DNA of 64,000 nucleotides from Cupriavidus sp. WKF15 (GTDB lineage Bacteria; Pseudomonadota; Gammaproteobacteria; Burkholderiales; Burkholderiaceae), in contig NZ_CP119573.1 of NCBI RefSeq assembly GCF_029278605.1, positions 1,612,001 to 1,676,000 on the forward strand, read 5' to 3'. Each line of letters begins with the position of its first letter. The first letter of the stretch is position 1. Below, in pieces: positions 8,504 through 17,789 of this stretch. The notes below the pieces were generated by a model. It was not told where the DNA came from, searched no databases, and saw only the letters and a program-made list of their open reading frames with translations. The translations under genes and the position numbers were made by a program.

Positions 8504-8783
8504 TGGAGGTTCCTGTTCGAAGTTGACGGATCAAGCCAGAAAGCTCGCCTTGATTCCACGGTAGGACGGATTCCATGGGATGCCTAGCCACCGGCGCCGG
8601 GGTGCCTTTTTTGTCCTGTCGCACGCGCGCAGCCCGACCTATGCTTTGGAACGCATGGCCGACAGGCAATGGCGCTGCCGGCAATGCGCGAGGGCAGGTC
8701 AGGCCAGCAGCTTCCCTGTGCCGCCCGATGCCTCTTGCATGCGTGCCTGTCCAACGTGTCAGGCCGCCCAACCGGAGCCCAAG

Positions 8784-9410
8784 ATGAGCAAGACCTACAA
8801 GCGCCTGGACAAGACCCAGGCGGCGGTGCTGATGGTGGATCACCAGGCCGGTTTGCTGTCGCTGGTGCGTGATATCGAGCCGGACCGTTTCAAGAACAAC
8901 GTGCTGGCGCTGGCGGATCTCGCCAAGTACTTCAAGTTGCCAACCATCCTGACCACGAGCTTCGAGGATGGTCCCAACGGCCCGCTGGTACCCGAACTCA
9001 GGCAGATCTTCCCCGACGCGCCGTTCATCCCGCGACCCGGGCAGATCAATGCCTGGGACAACGAGGATTTCACCAAGGCCGTGAAGGCCACCGGCAAGAA
9101 GCAGTTGCTCATTGCCGGCGTGGTGACCGAAGTCTGCGTGGCGTTCCCGGCGCTCTCCGCGATCGAGGAAGGCTTTGACGTCTTTGTCGTCACCGATGCG
9201 TCGGGTACGTTCAACGAAGTCACGCGCGATTCGGCGTGGCGGCGCATGAGCGAAGCCGGCGCGCAGCTGATGACGTGGTTCGGCGTGGCTTGCGAGCTGC
9301 ACCGTGACTGGCGCAACGATATCGAAGGACTCGGGACGCTGTTCTCCAACCACATACCGGACTACCGGAACCTGATCACCGCCTACACGACCGTGAAGGG
9401 ATCGCGCTAG
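8784..9410 (+). CDS. YcaC-like isochorismatase-superfamily hydrolase
   Basis: Cysteine hydrolase of 208 residues. The catalytic triad is visible: Asp in VLMVDHQAGLL, Lys in FTKAVKATGKKQLLIAG, and Cys in GVVTEVCVAFPALSA. The QINAWDNEDF segment is typical of the YcaC branch rather than of true isochorismatases or nicotinamidases. YcaC has an octameric structure but no settled substrate. The ATG at 8784 is preceded by CGGAGCCCAAG and starts directly with the family N-terminus (MSKTYKRLD). An in-frame extension further upstream is low-complexity and was not used. It converges on paaX with a 23-bp gap. Confidence 0.85.
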   Translation: MSKTYKRLDKTQAAVLMVDHQAGLLSLVRDIEPDRFKNNVLALADLAKYFKLPTILTTSFEDGPNGPLVPELRQIFPDAPFIPRPGQINAWDNEDFTKAVKATGKKQLLIAGVVTEVCVAFPALSAIEEGFDVFVVTDASGTFNEVTRDSAWRRMSEAGAQLMTWFGVACELHRDWRNDIEGLGTLFSNHIPDYRNLITAYTTVKGSR

Positions 9411-9433
9411 CGCACCGGCGCGCACTTCCGCGC

Positions 9434-10378
9434 CTAGCGGGCGGCCTCGGCGTGGCTGCCCGCGCCAAAGCGCCTGCGCAGCGCGCGGTTAGCGTTGATC
9501 AGGTGGCCGTCGGACACTTCGACCACTTCGCGCAGGTAGTCTTCGCTGGCGTCGAGCAGGGCCGCGTACATATCCCGGCACAGGTCTCGCGCGGTGCGGC
9601 CCGGCCAGTCCGCCGGCAGGAGCTGTTCCGGCAGGTTCGGGTCGCGCAACAGCACGCGGCGGTATTCGTGCAATAGCAGGGTGCGCACGAAAAACGCGTC
9701 CGCCGGGACCATGCCGTGTGCGTCGGCCAGTACCGGCGAGAAGCGGCGCAGCAATGCCTGCCAGGCGGACGCCACGTCGCCAAGTTTGAAGGTCTGGTGC
9801 ATCAGTGTCTGCAGTGGCCGGATTGAGAATGCCTCGATGCTGGTGGCTTGCATCACCGCCACGAACTCCTGCGCCTGCGCGGCACGGATGATTTCGCCCA
9901 GCGAGCCGGCATCGGCATTCGGGTGCGCGTACACGCCCGGTGCAATTGCGCCGAAGCCTTCCCACAGCAGTTCGCGCCTGAGCCGCTGGCGGATCGTGGC
10001 GCGCGCGTCGCCGCGCACCAGCGCCAGGGTCCAGCGCCCGTCCCAGTCGGGCGCATCGCCGGCATAGATCCGCTTGCCCGCATGGACGCAGCGCTGCAGC
10101 CCCGCCTCCGACAAGCCGTAATAGCTGCGCCGCCCGATCCGCGTGGCCTCGAGCCAGTCGTCCGCGGTCAGCCGGAACGTCGCGGTGCGCACCAGCCGGT
10201 CATTGATGCCGAACGGCGCGGCCAGGCGGATCAGGCTGCCCAGCCACAGCGCCTGCGGACGTGGCGCCACCACATCGCCGAACAACGTCACCAGCATCGA
10301 ATTGGCGCCGAGCTTGAGCCCGCGCGCGAGTCGTGCGACCTGCGGGGAAACGGCATCCACGTCTGAACGAGTGGCCAT
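9434..10378 (-). CDS. paaX: PaaX, phenylacetate-degradation repressor
   Basis: GntR-like winged-helix repressor of the paa catabolic genes, whose known inducer is phenylacetyl-CoA. The 314-residue product has the PaaX N-terminal domain (LGANSMLVTLFGDVVAPR), the central RTATFRLTADDWLEATRIGRRSYYGLSEAG region and the C-terminal PaaX domain (LPADWPGRTARDLCRDMY). The ATG at 10378 (MATRSDVDA) has AAGGTG upstream. An alternative start at 10423 would overlap the operator. Divergent from paaA across a 116-bp region containing a large dyad. PaaX normally represses both directions until phenylacetyl-CoA accumulates. Confidence 0.93.
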   Translation of the reverse strand: MATRSDVDAVSPQVARLARGLKLGANSMLVTLFGDVVAPRPQALWLGSLIRLAAPFGINDRLVRTATFRLTADDWLEATRIGRRSYYGLSEAGLQRCVHAGKRIYAGDAPDWDGRWTLALVRGDARATIRQRLRRELLWEGFGAIAPGVYAHPNADAGSLGEIIRAAQAQEFVAVMQATSIEAFSIRPLQTLMHQTFKLGDVASAWQALLRRFSPVLADAHGMVPADAFFVRTLLLHEYRRVLLRDPNLPEQLLPADWPGRTARDLCRDMYAALLDASEDYLREVVEVSDGHLINANRALRRRFGAGSHAEAAR

Positions 10379-10391
10379 GCATGCACCTTGA

Positions 10392-10434
10392 AGTGATACA
10401 CAATCGTCGATTGTTTGAATCAAATTGTATCACT
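10392..10434. promoter_or_regulatory. PaaX operator dyad upstream of paaA
   Basis: AGTGATACACAAT (10392-10404) is mirrored by ATTGTATCACT (10424-10434), with one extra base in the left arm and an inner CAATCG/CGATTG dyad. TGATNCA half-sites of this kind are the known PaaX recognition element. The element sits between the divergent paaX and paaA starts. Confidence 0.75.
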
Positions 10435-10494
10435 ATCATCCACTGCAACCGAATGATTTGACGCAAGTCAAGACCCTACAGATCGGAGTACGGC

Positions 10495-11478
10495 ATGTAC
10501 GCACAGTTGGTGGATACCGGGGCAACAAGGCTCCGCGCGATGGAAGAGATGGACCCGCAGGAACGCGAGTTCCAGGCGCGCGTGGACGCCGGCATCAAGA
10601 TCGAAGCCAAGGACTGGATGCCCGAGGCTTACCGCAAGACCCTCATCCGCCAGATCTCCCAGCACGCGCATTCCGAGATCGTCGGGCAGCTGCCGGAAGG
10701 CAACTGGGTCACGCGTGCGCCAACGCTCGAACGCAAGGCCGTGCTGCTGGCCAAGATCCAGGACGAAGCGGGCCATGGCCTCTACCTGTACAGCGCGGCG
10801 GAAACGCTGGGCGTGTCGCGCGACCAGTTGCTCGGCGACCTGCATTCCGGCAAGGCCAAGTACTCGAGCATCTTCAACTACCCGACGCTGAACTGGGCCG
10901 ACATCGGCGCCATCGGCTGGCTGGTCGATGGTTCGGCCATCATCAACCAGGTGCCGCTGTGCCGCTGCTCGTTCGGCCCCTATGCCCGCGCCATGGTGCG
11001 GGTGTGCAAGGAGGAGTCGTTCCACCAGCGCCAGGGCTACGACATCCTGCTCAAGCTGTGCCAGGGCACCCCCGAGCAGAAGCAGATGGCGCAGGACGCG
11101 CTGAACCGCTGGTGGTGGCCGGCGCTGATGATGTTCGGCCCGTCCGACGCGGATTCGCCCAACAGCGCGCAATCGATGCAATGGCGCATCAAGCTGTTCT
11201 CCAATGACGAGCTGCGCCAGAAGATGGTGGACCAGACCGTGCCGCAAGCCGAACACCTGGGCCTGACCATTCCCGATCCGGACCTGAAGTGGAACGAGGG
11301 GCGCGGCCACTACGACTTCGGTGCCATCGACTGGGACGAGTTCTACAACGTCGTGCGCGGCAACGGCCCGTGCAACCGCGACCGCCTGCGCACCCGCGTC
11401 AAGGCCTGGGACGACGGCGCCTGGTTCCGTGAAGCGCTGGTGGCGCATGCCGACAGGCAAGACCGCGCCGCCGCCTGA
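10495..11478 (+). CDS. paaA: PaaA, phenylacetyl-CoA epoxidase catalytic subunit
   Basis: Diiron monooxygenase subunit that converts phenylacetyl-CoA to the ring-1,2-epoxide, with electrons from PaaE. The 327-residue protein has both ExxH iron-ligand pairs of the ferritin-like four-helix core, DEAGHG and EESFHQRQG, and the conserved [13 protein letters not shown] and ETLGV segments. Cytoplasmic; forms the core complex with PaaB and PaaC. First gene of paaABCDE, directly downstream of the PaaX dyad. The ATG at 10495 has GGAG upstream (ATCGGAGTACGGC). Confidence 0.97.
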   Translation: MYAQLVDTGATRLRAMEEMDPQEREFQARVDAGIKIEAKDWMPEAYRKTLIRQISQHAHSEIVGQLPEGNWVTRAPTLERKAVLLAKIQDEAGHGLYLYSAAETLGVSRDQLLGDLHSGKAKYSSIFNYPTLNWADIGAIGWLVDGSAIINQVPLCRCSFGPYARAMVRVCKEESFHQRQGYDILLKLCQGTPEQKQMAQDALNRWWWPALMMFGPSDADSPNSAQSMQWRIKLFSNDELRQKMVDQTVPQAEHLGLTIPDPDLKWNEGRGHYDFGAIDWDEFYNVVRGNGPCNRDRLRTRVKAWDDGAWFREALVAHADRQDRAAA

Positions 11479-11530
11479 ACCCTCCGGCGCGCCAGCGCCG
11501 ACAACCCCGCAAACTGACAGGAGAGTTGCC

Positions 11531-11812
11531 ATGAAAGAGTGGCCGCTTTGGGAGATCTTTATCCGCAGCCAGCACGGCCTGGCCCACAAGCACGTGGGCA
11601 GCCTGCACGCGCCGGACGGTGAAATGGCGATCAACCATGCGCGTGACGTCTATACGCGCCGCAACGAAGGCGTGAGCGTCTGGGTGGTAAAGGCCGCCGA
11701 CGTGGTCGCCAGCAGCCCCGGCGACAAGGGCCCGCTGTTCGAGCCCGCCAACAGCAAGGTCTACCGGCACCCCACCTTCTTCCCGATGCCGGAAGAGGTC
11801 AAGCACATCTGA
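11531..11812 (+). CDS. paaB: PaaB, phenylacetyl-CoA epoxidase subunit
   Basis: Small structural subunit (93 residues, usual family length about 95) that bridges PaaA-PaaC heterodimers in the epoxidase. Typical family opening MKEWPLWEIFIRSQHGLAHK and a C-terminal SKVYRHPTFF segment. The ATG at 11531 is preceded by AGGAGAGTTGCC. It lies 52 bp after paaA and 26 bp before paaC in the same transcription unit. Confidence 0.96.
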   Translation: MKEWPLWEIFIRSQHGLAHKHVGSLHAPDGEMAINHARDVYTRRNEGVSVWVVKAADVVASSPGDKGPLFEPANSKVYRHPTFFPMPEEVKHI

Positions 11813-11838
11813 TTTCCAGGCGCGAGGACGCATCCACC

Positions 11839-12591
11839 ATGGACCAACACAAGTTCGAATACCTGCAGCGCCTGGGCGATACCACGCTGGTGCTCGGCCA
11901 GCGCCTGTCGGAATGGTGCGGCCGCGGCCCCGCGCTGGAAGAGGACATCGCGCTCACCAACGTGGCGCTCGACCTGATCGGACAGACCCGCCTGTGGCTT
12001 GGCTACGCCGCCGAAGTCGAAGGCGCGGGCCGCAGTGCGGACCAGCTTGCCTACCTGCGCGACGCACACCAGTTTCGCAACCTGCTGCTGGTGGAACAGC
12101 CCAATGGCAGCTACGCCGATACGCTGGCACGCCAGTTCCTGTTCGATACCTGGCACTACTTCCTGCTCGAGCGGCTGCAGCATTCGACCGATGCGCGCAT
12201 TGCCGAGATCGCCGCCAAGTCGCTGAAGGAAGTGACCTATCACGTGCGCCGCAGCGCCGACCTGGTAGTGCGCCTGGGCGACGGCACCGAAGAGAGCCAC
12301 CGCCGCATGCAGGACGCCTTCGACGACCTGTGGATGTTCACCGGGGAACTGTTCGAGTCCGACGCCGCCGATGCCGCGCTGGTCGCGCAGGGCGTCGCGG
12401 TGGACCCGGCCACGCTGGCTGAATCGTGGCAGCGGCATGTGAGCGAAGTGCTGGAAGAAGCGACGCTGCGCGTGCCGGCGGGCGGCTGGTCGCAGACCGG
12501 TGGCCGCCAGGGCCGCCATACGGAACACCTTGGCTACCTGCTGGCCGAGATGCAGTTCCTGCAGCGCGCCTATCCGGGCGCCCAGTGGTGA
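11839..12591 (+). CDS. paaC: PaaC, phenylacetyl-CoA epoxidase structural subunit
   Basis: A 250-residue ferritin-fold partner of PaaA. It keeps the four-helix architecture (SEWCGRGPALEEDIALTNV, FLFDTWHYFLLERLQ, EVTYHVRRSADLVVRLGDG) but not the full set of iron ligands, consistent with its non-catalytic role. The C-terminal GGRQGRHTEHLGYLLAEMQ is diagnostic. Its stop codon lies 5 bp before the paaD ATG, so translation is probably coupled. Confidence 0.96.
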   Translation: MDQHKFEYLQRLGDTTLVLGQRLSEWCGRGPALEEDIALTNVALDLIGQTRLWLGYAAEVEGAGRSADQLAYLRDAHQFRNLLLVEQPNGSYADTLARQFLFDTWHYFLLERLQHSTDARIAEIAAKSLKEVTYHVRRSADLVVRLGDGTEESHRRMQDAFDDLWMFTGELFESDAADAALVAQGVAVDPATLAESWQRHVSEVLEEATLRVPAGGWSQTGGRQGRHTEHLGYLLAEMQFLQRAYPGAQW

Positions 12592-12596
12592 GCGCC

Positions 12597-13112
12597 ATGC
12601 CAGCGCAAGTGGCTGAACGGGCAAGCGTCGAACAGGTCCTGGCCTGGCTTGACAAGGTGCCGGACCCCGAGATTCCGGTGATCTCGGTAGTCGACCTCGG
12701 CATCGTGCGCGACGTGGCGTGGGTGGATGACACCTGCGTGGTCACCATCACGCCGACGTACTCGGGCTGCCCGGCAATGACGGTGATCCGTGACGACATC
12801 GAGCGCGTGCTGGCCGGGCAGGGCATCGACCGCGTGAGCGTGCAAACGCGCCTGGCGCCGGCCTGGACCACCGACTGGATGAGCCCGCGCGGCAAGGCCA
12901 GCCTGTCCGGCTACGGCATTGCGCCGCCCGCGCAGCAGGTGATCGACATCAGCGGCATCAGCCGCAAGGCGTCGCCGGCGCTGGTAGTCGCGTGCCCGCA
13001 TTGCGGCTCGCGTCACACGCGCCTGGTCAGCCAGTTCGGCTCCACGGCATGCAAGGCCCTGTACCGCTGCGGCGACTGCAAGGAGCCGTTCGATTACTTC
13101 AAGGCTCACTGA
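12597..13112 (+). CDS. paaD: PaaD, iron-sulfur/maturation protein of the epoxidase system
   Basis: A 171-residue protein with an N-terminal MIP18/DUF59 domain (DPEIPVISVVDLGIVRDV, TPTYSGCPAM) and a C-terminal zinc-ribbon-like domain with CPHCGSRHT and CGDCKEPFDYF. DUF59 proteins assist Fe-S assembly; PaaD is required in vivo but is not part of the purified epoxidase core. I chose the ATG at 12597. An in-frame GTG at 12588 overlapping the paaC stop is a possible alternative giving three extra residues. Confidence 0.95.
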   Translation: MPAQVAERASVEQVLAWLDKVPDPEIPVISVVDLGIVRDVAWVDDTCVVTITPTYSGCPAMTVIRDDIERVLAGQGIDRVSVQTRLAPAWTTDWMSPRGKASLSGYGIAPPAQQVIDISGISRKASPALVVACPHCGSRHTRLVSQFGSTACKALYRCGDCKEPFDYFKAH

Positions 13113-13130
13113 ACGAGACAGGTGGGGGAG

Positions 13131-14207
13131 ATGAGCAAATTCCATGAACTGACGGTGGCCTCGGTCACCCGCGAAACGCGCGACGCCGTGGCGATAACGT
13201 TTGCCGTGCCGGACGAACTGGCCGATACCTACCGCTATGTGCAGGGCCAGCACCTGACGCTGCGCGCCGGCATCGGCGGCGAAGACGTGCGCCGTTCCTA
13301 TTCGATCTGCTCGGCCGTGCAGGACCAGCGCCTGCGCGTGGCGATCAAGCGCGTGGACGGCGGCCTGTTTTCCAACTGGGCCAACGACGCGCTGCAACCC
13401 GGCATGACGCTCGAAGTCATGCCGCCGTCCGGGCACTTCCACGTGCCGCTGTCGGAAACGCACAGCAGGCACTATGTCGCCTTTGCCGCAGGCAGTGGCA
13501 TCACGCCGATGCTGTCGATCATCAAGACCACGCTGATGACCGAGCCGGACAGCCGCTTCACGCTGTTCTACGGCAACCGGGCATCGTCCTCGGTACTGTT
13601 CAAGGAAGAACTCGAAGACCTGAAGGATACCTACCTGGAACGCTTCAACCTGGTCTTCGTGCTGAGCCGCGAGCAGCTCGATATCGACCTGTTCAACGGC
13701 CGCATCGACGGCGACAAGGTGCGCGCGCTGCTGCGCCACTGGGTACGTCCGCAGGATATCGACGTGGCCTTTATCTGCGGCCCGCACTCGATGATGGAAG
13801 AGGTCTCGCAGGCGCTGCAGGAGAGCGGCGTGGACAAGGCACGCATCAAGCGCGAATTGTTCGCCACCAGCATTCCCGCGGCGCGTCCGGCGGCCCATGC
13901 GCACAAGCAGGTGGGCCAGCAGCAGTGCGAGGTCACCGTGATCCAGGACGGCCGCACGCGCCAGTTCACGCTGGAGAAGAACAAGGAGACCATCCTCGAC
14001 GCCGCGCTGGCGCAGGGCATCGAGCTGCCTTACTCGTGCAAGGGCGGCGTGTGCTCGACTTGCCGTTGCAAGCGCATCGAGGGTGAGGTGGACATGGATG
14101 TCAACTTCGCGCTCGAAGACTACGAAGTCGCGCGCGGCTTCATCCTGAGCTGCCAGAGCTACGCCGTCACCGACAAGCTGGTGATCGATTTCGACCAGGA
14201 AACCTGA
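13131..14207 (+). CDS. paaE: PaaE, epoxidase reductase (FAD, NAD(P)H, 2Fe-2S)
   Basis: A 358-residue electron-transfer subunit. FAD domain with RRSYSIC, NAD(P) domain with GSGITPMLSIIKT, and a C-terminal plant-type ferredoxin (SCKGGVCSTCRCKR plus distal SCQSY) supplying four cysteines for the 2Fe-2S cluster. It passes electrons from NADPH to PaaA. The ATG at 13131 follows a strong GGTGGGGGAG purine tract; the in-frame GTG nine bases upstream lies inside that tract and was rejected as the start. Ends the epoxidase block; paaN follows 56 bp on. Confidence 0.96.
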   Translation: MSKFHELTVASVTRETRDAVAITFAVPDELADTYRYVQGQHLTLRAGIGGEDVRRSYSICSAVQDQRLRVAIKRVDGGLFSNWANDALQPGMTLEVMPPSGHFHVPLSETHSRHYVAFAAGSGITPMLSIIKTTLMTEPDSRFTLFYGNRASSSVLFKEELEDLKDTYLERFNLVFVLSREQLDIDLFNGRIDGDKVRALLRHWVRPQDIDVAFICGPHSMMEEVSQALQESGVDKARIKRELFATSIPAARPAAHAHKQVGQQQCEVTVIQDGRTRQFTLEKNKETILDAALAQGIELPYSCKGGVCSTCRCKRIEGEVDMDVNFALEDYEVARGFILSCQSYAVTDKLVIDFDQET

Positions 14208-14263
14208 AGCGTCTCCCGGTACTTACTCACGCCATTCAAGAACCCGTTTCCCCGGAGCAAGCC

Positions 14264-15928
14264 GTGTCCCATCCGTTTTTCACGCGTCACCAGGCCCTGC
14301 TGGACCAGGCCACCCAGGCCATCGCCGAGCGCGGCTACTGGAGCCCGTTCCCCGAATCGCCCAGCCCCAAGGCTTACGGCGAAACCGCCAACGCCGACGG
14401 CAAGGCCGCATTCGAGGCGCGGCTGAACAAGCCTTTCGCGCTGTCGCAACCGGGCTCCATCGGGCAGGCCGGCAAGGAAGTCTCGCCATACGGCCTGGAA
14501 CTCGGCGTTACCTATCCGAAGCCTGACCTCGACCAGCTCTTCGCGGGCGTGGCCAAAGGCATGCCTGCCTGGCGCAAGGCCGGGCCGGAGGCCTGGGTCG
14601 GTGTGTCGCTGGAGATCCTGCACCGCCTGAACCGCCGCAGCTTCGAGATCGCCTACGCGGTCATGCACACCACCGGCCAGGCCTTCATGATGGCGTTCCA
14701 GGCGGGCGGCCCGCACGCGCAGGACCGCGGCCTGGAAGCCGTGGCCTATGCGTGGGACGAGATGCGCCGCATCCCGAAGCGTGCGGTCTGGGAAAAGCCG
14801 CAGGGCAAGAACGAGCCGCTGCGCATGGTGAAGCAATACACCGTGGTGCCGCGCGGGGTGGGCCTGGTGATCGGCTGCTGCACGTTCCCGACCTGGAACG
14901 GCTATCCCGGCCTGTTCGCGAGCCTGGCGACCGGCAACGCCGTGGTGGTCAAGCCGCATCCGGGCGCGATCATGCCGCTGGCGATCACCGTGGAGGTGGC
15001 GCGTGAAGTGCTGCAGGAAGCGGGTTTCGATCCGAACCTCGTCACGCTGGTGGCCAACGACCCGACCGAGCGCATGGCGTCGACGCTGGCGCTGCGCCCG
15101 GAAGTCCGCCTGATCGATTTCACCGGCAGCACCGCCAACGGCGACTGGCTGGAGCGCAATGCGCACCAGGCGCAGGTGTATACCGAGAAAGCCGGCGTGA
15201 ATCAGATCGTCATCGACTCCACCAGCGACTTCAAGGGCATGGTGCGCAATATCGCGTTCTCGCTGGCACTGTACTCGGGCCAGATGTGCACCGCGCCACA
15301 GAACATCTATGTGCCCAAGGATGGCATCGACACGCCGGAAGGGCGCCTGAGCTTCGACCAGGTTGCCAGCGCCATCGGCGAAGCCGTGGGCAAGCTCACG
15401 GGCGATGCCAGCAAGGCGGTGGAACTGCTCGGTGCCATCCAGAACGACGGTGTGGTGCAACGCATCGAAGCGTCGCGCGCGCTGGGCGAGATCGTCATCG
15501 ACAGCCGCGCGCTGCAGCATCCGGAATTCCCGGACGCCCGCATCCATACGCCATTGGTGCTGAAGGTCGACGCGGGTGATGAAGGCAAGATCATGCAGGA
15601 GCTGTTCGGGCCGATCTCGTTCGTGGTGGCCACCAATGACACCGCGCACAGCATTGACGTGGCGCACCGCGGCGTGAAAGAGCATGGCGCGCTGACGCTG
15701 TCCGCCTACACCACCGACGACGGCGTGGCCGATGCCATCCGCGATGCGGCGGAAGACGCCGGCGTAGCGCTGTCGTTGAACCTGACCGGTGGCGTGTTCG
15801 TCAACCAGTCGGCGGCGTTCAGCGACTTCCACGCCACCGGCGCCAATCCCGCGGCCAATGCGTCGCTGTCCGACGCGGCATTTGTTGCCAATCGCTTCCG
15901 CGTGGTGCAGAGCCGCTCGCATATCTGA
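14264..15928 (+). CDS. paaN: PaaN, phenylacetate-pathway aldehyde dehydrogenase
   Basis: A 554-residue single-domain aldehyde dehydrogenase of the PaaN family, thought to oxidise the semialdehyde formed after oxepin ring opening. Active Cys in SGQMCTAPQNIYV, nucleotide-binding GSTANG loop, and the C-terminal AAFSDFHATGANPAANAS. Unlike E. coli PaaZ (about 680 residues) it has no MaoC-type enoyl-CoA hydratase domain, so ring hydrolysis must come from a separate gene. It starts at a GTG (14264) with CCCCGGAGCAAGCC upstream. Co-directional with paaE and paaK. Confidence 0.92.
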   Translation: MSHPFFTRHQALLDQATQAIAERGYWSPFPESPSPKAYGETANADGKAAFEARLNKPFALSQPGSIGQAGKEVSPYGLELGVTYPKPDLDQLFAGVAKGMPAWRKAGPEAWVGVSLEILHRLNRRSFEIAYAVMHTTGQAFMMAFQAGGPHAQDRGLEAVAYAWDEMRRIPKRAVWEKPQGKNEPLRMVKQYTVVPRGVGLVIGCCTFPTWNGYPGLFASLATGNAVVVKPHPGAIMPLAITVEVAREVLQEAGFDPNLVTLVANDPTERMASTLALRPEVRLIDFTGSTANGDWLERNAHQAQVYTEKAGVNQIVIDSTSDFKGMVRNIAFSLALYSGQMCTAPQNIYVPKDGIDTPEGRLSFDQVASAIGEAVGKLTGDASKAVELLGAIQNDGVVQRIEASRALGEIVIDSRALQHPEFPDARIHTPLVLKVDAGDEGKIMQELFGPISFVVATNDTAHSIDVAHRGVKEHGALTLSAYTTDDGVADAIRDAAEDAGVALSLNLTGGVFVNQSAAFSDFHATGANPAANASLSDAAFVANRFRVVQSRSHI

Positions 15929-16011
15929 GCCTTGCCCGCAGTATCGTAGTCCCGTAGTCCCCCGCGCCGGCCCCCAACGCATGCGGCGCCATGAAAACGA
16001 TGGAGTAGACA

Positions 16012-17358
16012 ATGGTTCAACGCACCCCCCACCCCGACGAGCTGGAGCCGATCGAGCGCGCCAGCCGCGATGAACTGCAGGCGCTGCAACTGGAACGGCT
16101 CAAATGGAGCGTGCGCCATGCCTATGACAACGTGCCGCACTACCGCAAGTCGTTCGACGCGGCGGGCGTGCACCCGGACGACCTGAAGTCGCTGTCGGAC
16201 CTGTCGAAGTTCCCGTTCCTGGGCAAGCAGGACCTGCGCGACAACTACCCGTTCGGCATGTTCGCCGTGCCGCGCGAGAAGGTGGCGCGCGTGCATGCGT
16301 CCAGCGGCACCACGGGCAAGCCCACCGTGGTGGGCTACACCGCGCGCGACATCGACACCTGGGCCAGTGTGGTGGCGCGTTCCATCCGCGCCGCGGGCGG
16401 CCGTGCCGGTGACCTGGTGCACGTGAGCTATGGCTACGGCCTGTTCACGGGCGGCCTGGGCGCGCACTATGGCGCCGAGAAGGCCGGCTGCACGGTGATC
16501 CCGATGTCGGGCGGACAGACCGAGAAGCAGGTGCAGCTTATCCGCGAGTTCCAGCCGGACATCATCATGGTGACGCCGTCGTACATGCTGAACCTGATCG
16601 AGGAGATGATGCGCCAGGGCATGGACCCGGCGGAAAGCTCGCTGAAGGTCGGCATCTTCGGCGCGGAGCCGTGGACCGACGCCATGCGCGCCGAGATCGA
16701 AGCGCGCGCCGGCATCGACGCGGTGGACATCTACGGCCTGTCGGAAGTCATGGGCCCGGGCGTGGCTTGCGAGTGCATCGAAAGCAAGGACGGACCGGTC
16801 ATCTGGGAAGACCATTTCTACGCGGAGGTCATCGACCCGGTGACCGGCGAAGTGCTGCCCGACGGCGAGGAGGGCGAACTGGTGTTCACCTCGCTGACCA
16901 AGGAAGCGCTGCCGGTGATCCGCTACCGCACGCGCGACCTGACGCGCCTGCTGCCGCCGACATCGCGCTCGATGCGCCGCATCGGCAAGATCACCGGCCG
17001 TTCGGACGACATGCTGATCATCCGCGGCGTGAACGTGTTCCCGTCGCAGATCGAGGAACTGATCCTCAAGGCGCCCGCCCTGGCGCCGCAGTACCAGCTC
17101 GTGGTCACGCGCGACGGCCACCTCGACAAGCTCGAAGTGCGCGTCGAAGCGCGCCCGCAGGCGGGCAGCCTGGGCAGCGACGACCGCGCGGCGCTGGAAC
17201 GCGACCTCAAGGACCAGATCAAGACCTATGTCGGCGTGACCACGCGCGTGCAGGTGCTGGATGCAGAGGGAATCGAGCGCACCAGCGTCGGCAAGGCGCG
17301 CCGCGTGCTCGACATGCGGCCCAAGATCACGCACGAGCAGCCGGTCGGGGCGATCTGA
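16012..17358 (+). CDS. paaK: PaaK, phenylacetate-CoA ligase
   Basis: AMP-forming ligase of 448 residues that activates phenylacetate with ATP and CoA, the entry step that also generates the PaaX inducer. Motifs: P-loop SSGTTGKPT, adenylation IYGLSEVMGPGVA, YRTRDLTRLL, and the C-terminal RSDDMLIIRGVNVFPSQIEE. Length and order match PaaK. ATG at 16012 after ATGGAGTAGACA. Downstream is a short hairpin and then the DUF485/symporter pair. Confidence 0.96.
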   Translation: MVQRTPHPDELEPIERASRDELQALQLERLKWSVRHAYDNVPHYRKSFDAAGVHPDDLKSLSDLSKFPFLGKQDLRDNYPFGMFAVPREKVARVHASSGTTGKPTVVGYTARDIDTWASVVARSIRAAGGRAGDLVHVSYGYGLFTGGLGAHYGAEKAGCTVIPMSGGQTEKQVQLIREFQPDIIMVTPSYMLNLIEEMMRQGMDPAESSLKVGIFGAEPWTDAMRAEIEARAGIDAVDIYGLSEVMGPGVACECIESKDGPVIWEDHFYAEVIDPVTGEVLPDGEEGELVFTSLTKEALPVIRYRTRDLTRLLPPTSRSMRRIGKITGRSDDMLIIRGVNVFPSQIEELILKAPALAPQYQLVVTRDGHLDKLEVRVEARPQAGSLGSDDRAALERDLKDQIKTYVGVTTRVQVLDAEGIERTSVGKARRVLDMRPKITHEQPVGAI

Positions 17359-17363
17359 CCATC

Positions 17364-17388
17364 CGGGCCGGCAAGCCTTGCCGGCCCG
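17364..17388 (+). terminator. Hairpin after paaK
   Basis: CGGGCCGGCAAG, one base, CTTGCCGGCCCG: a perfect 12-bp dyad 5 bp after the paaK stop. The right-hand GCCGGCCCGCATTC is repeated immediately downstream. No T-run follows, so this may be an RNA-stabilising or partial terminator between paaK and the permease pair rather than a full stop. Confidence 0.5.
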
Positions 17389-17480
17389 CATTCGCCGGCC
17401 CGCATTCCTTACCTGATCTGACAACGACGATGGCGCCCGCCAAGAGGCGCCACGCCGACACTCGCGCAAAAGGAGACCAC

Positions 17481-17789
17481 ATGGACGCGCAACAACTGGA
17501 GACCCTCCAGCAGCACCCCGATTTCATCCGGCTGGCCAGCAGGCGGGCACGCCTGGGCTGGTCGCTCACCGTGGTGATGCTGACCATCTATTTCGGCTTC
17601 ATCCTGCTGCTGGCCTTTGTGCCGGCGACGCTCGGCACGCCGCTCGGCGGAGGAGTGACGACGCTCGGCATCCCGGTCGGCGTAGGCATCATCGTGGCGG
17701 CCATCGTGCTGACCGCGGTCTATGTACGCCAGGCCAACACCGAACTCGATCCGATCAACGAGCGCTTGCGCAAGGAGTGCGAAGCATGA
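17481..17789 (+). CDS. DUF485 inner-membrane partner of solute symporter
   Basis: A 102-residue protein with two transmembrane helices (about 28-52 and 61-84) and a conserved cytoplasmic tail ([19 protein letters not shown]). DUF485 (YjcH-like) proteins are almost always encoded just before ActP-type sodium:solute symporters. Here the stop overlaps the symporter ATG (ATGA), so the two are translated together. The ATG at 17481 has AAAAGGAGACCAC upstream. Confidence 0.9.
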   Translation: MDAQQLETLQQHPDFIRLASRRARLGWSLTVVMLTIYFGFILLLAFVPATLGTPLGGGVTTLGIPVGVGIIVAAIVLTAVYVRQANTELDPINERLRKECEA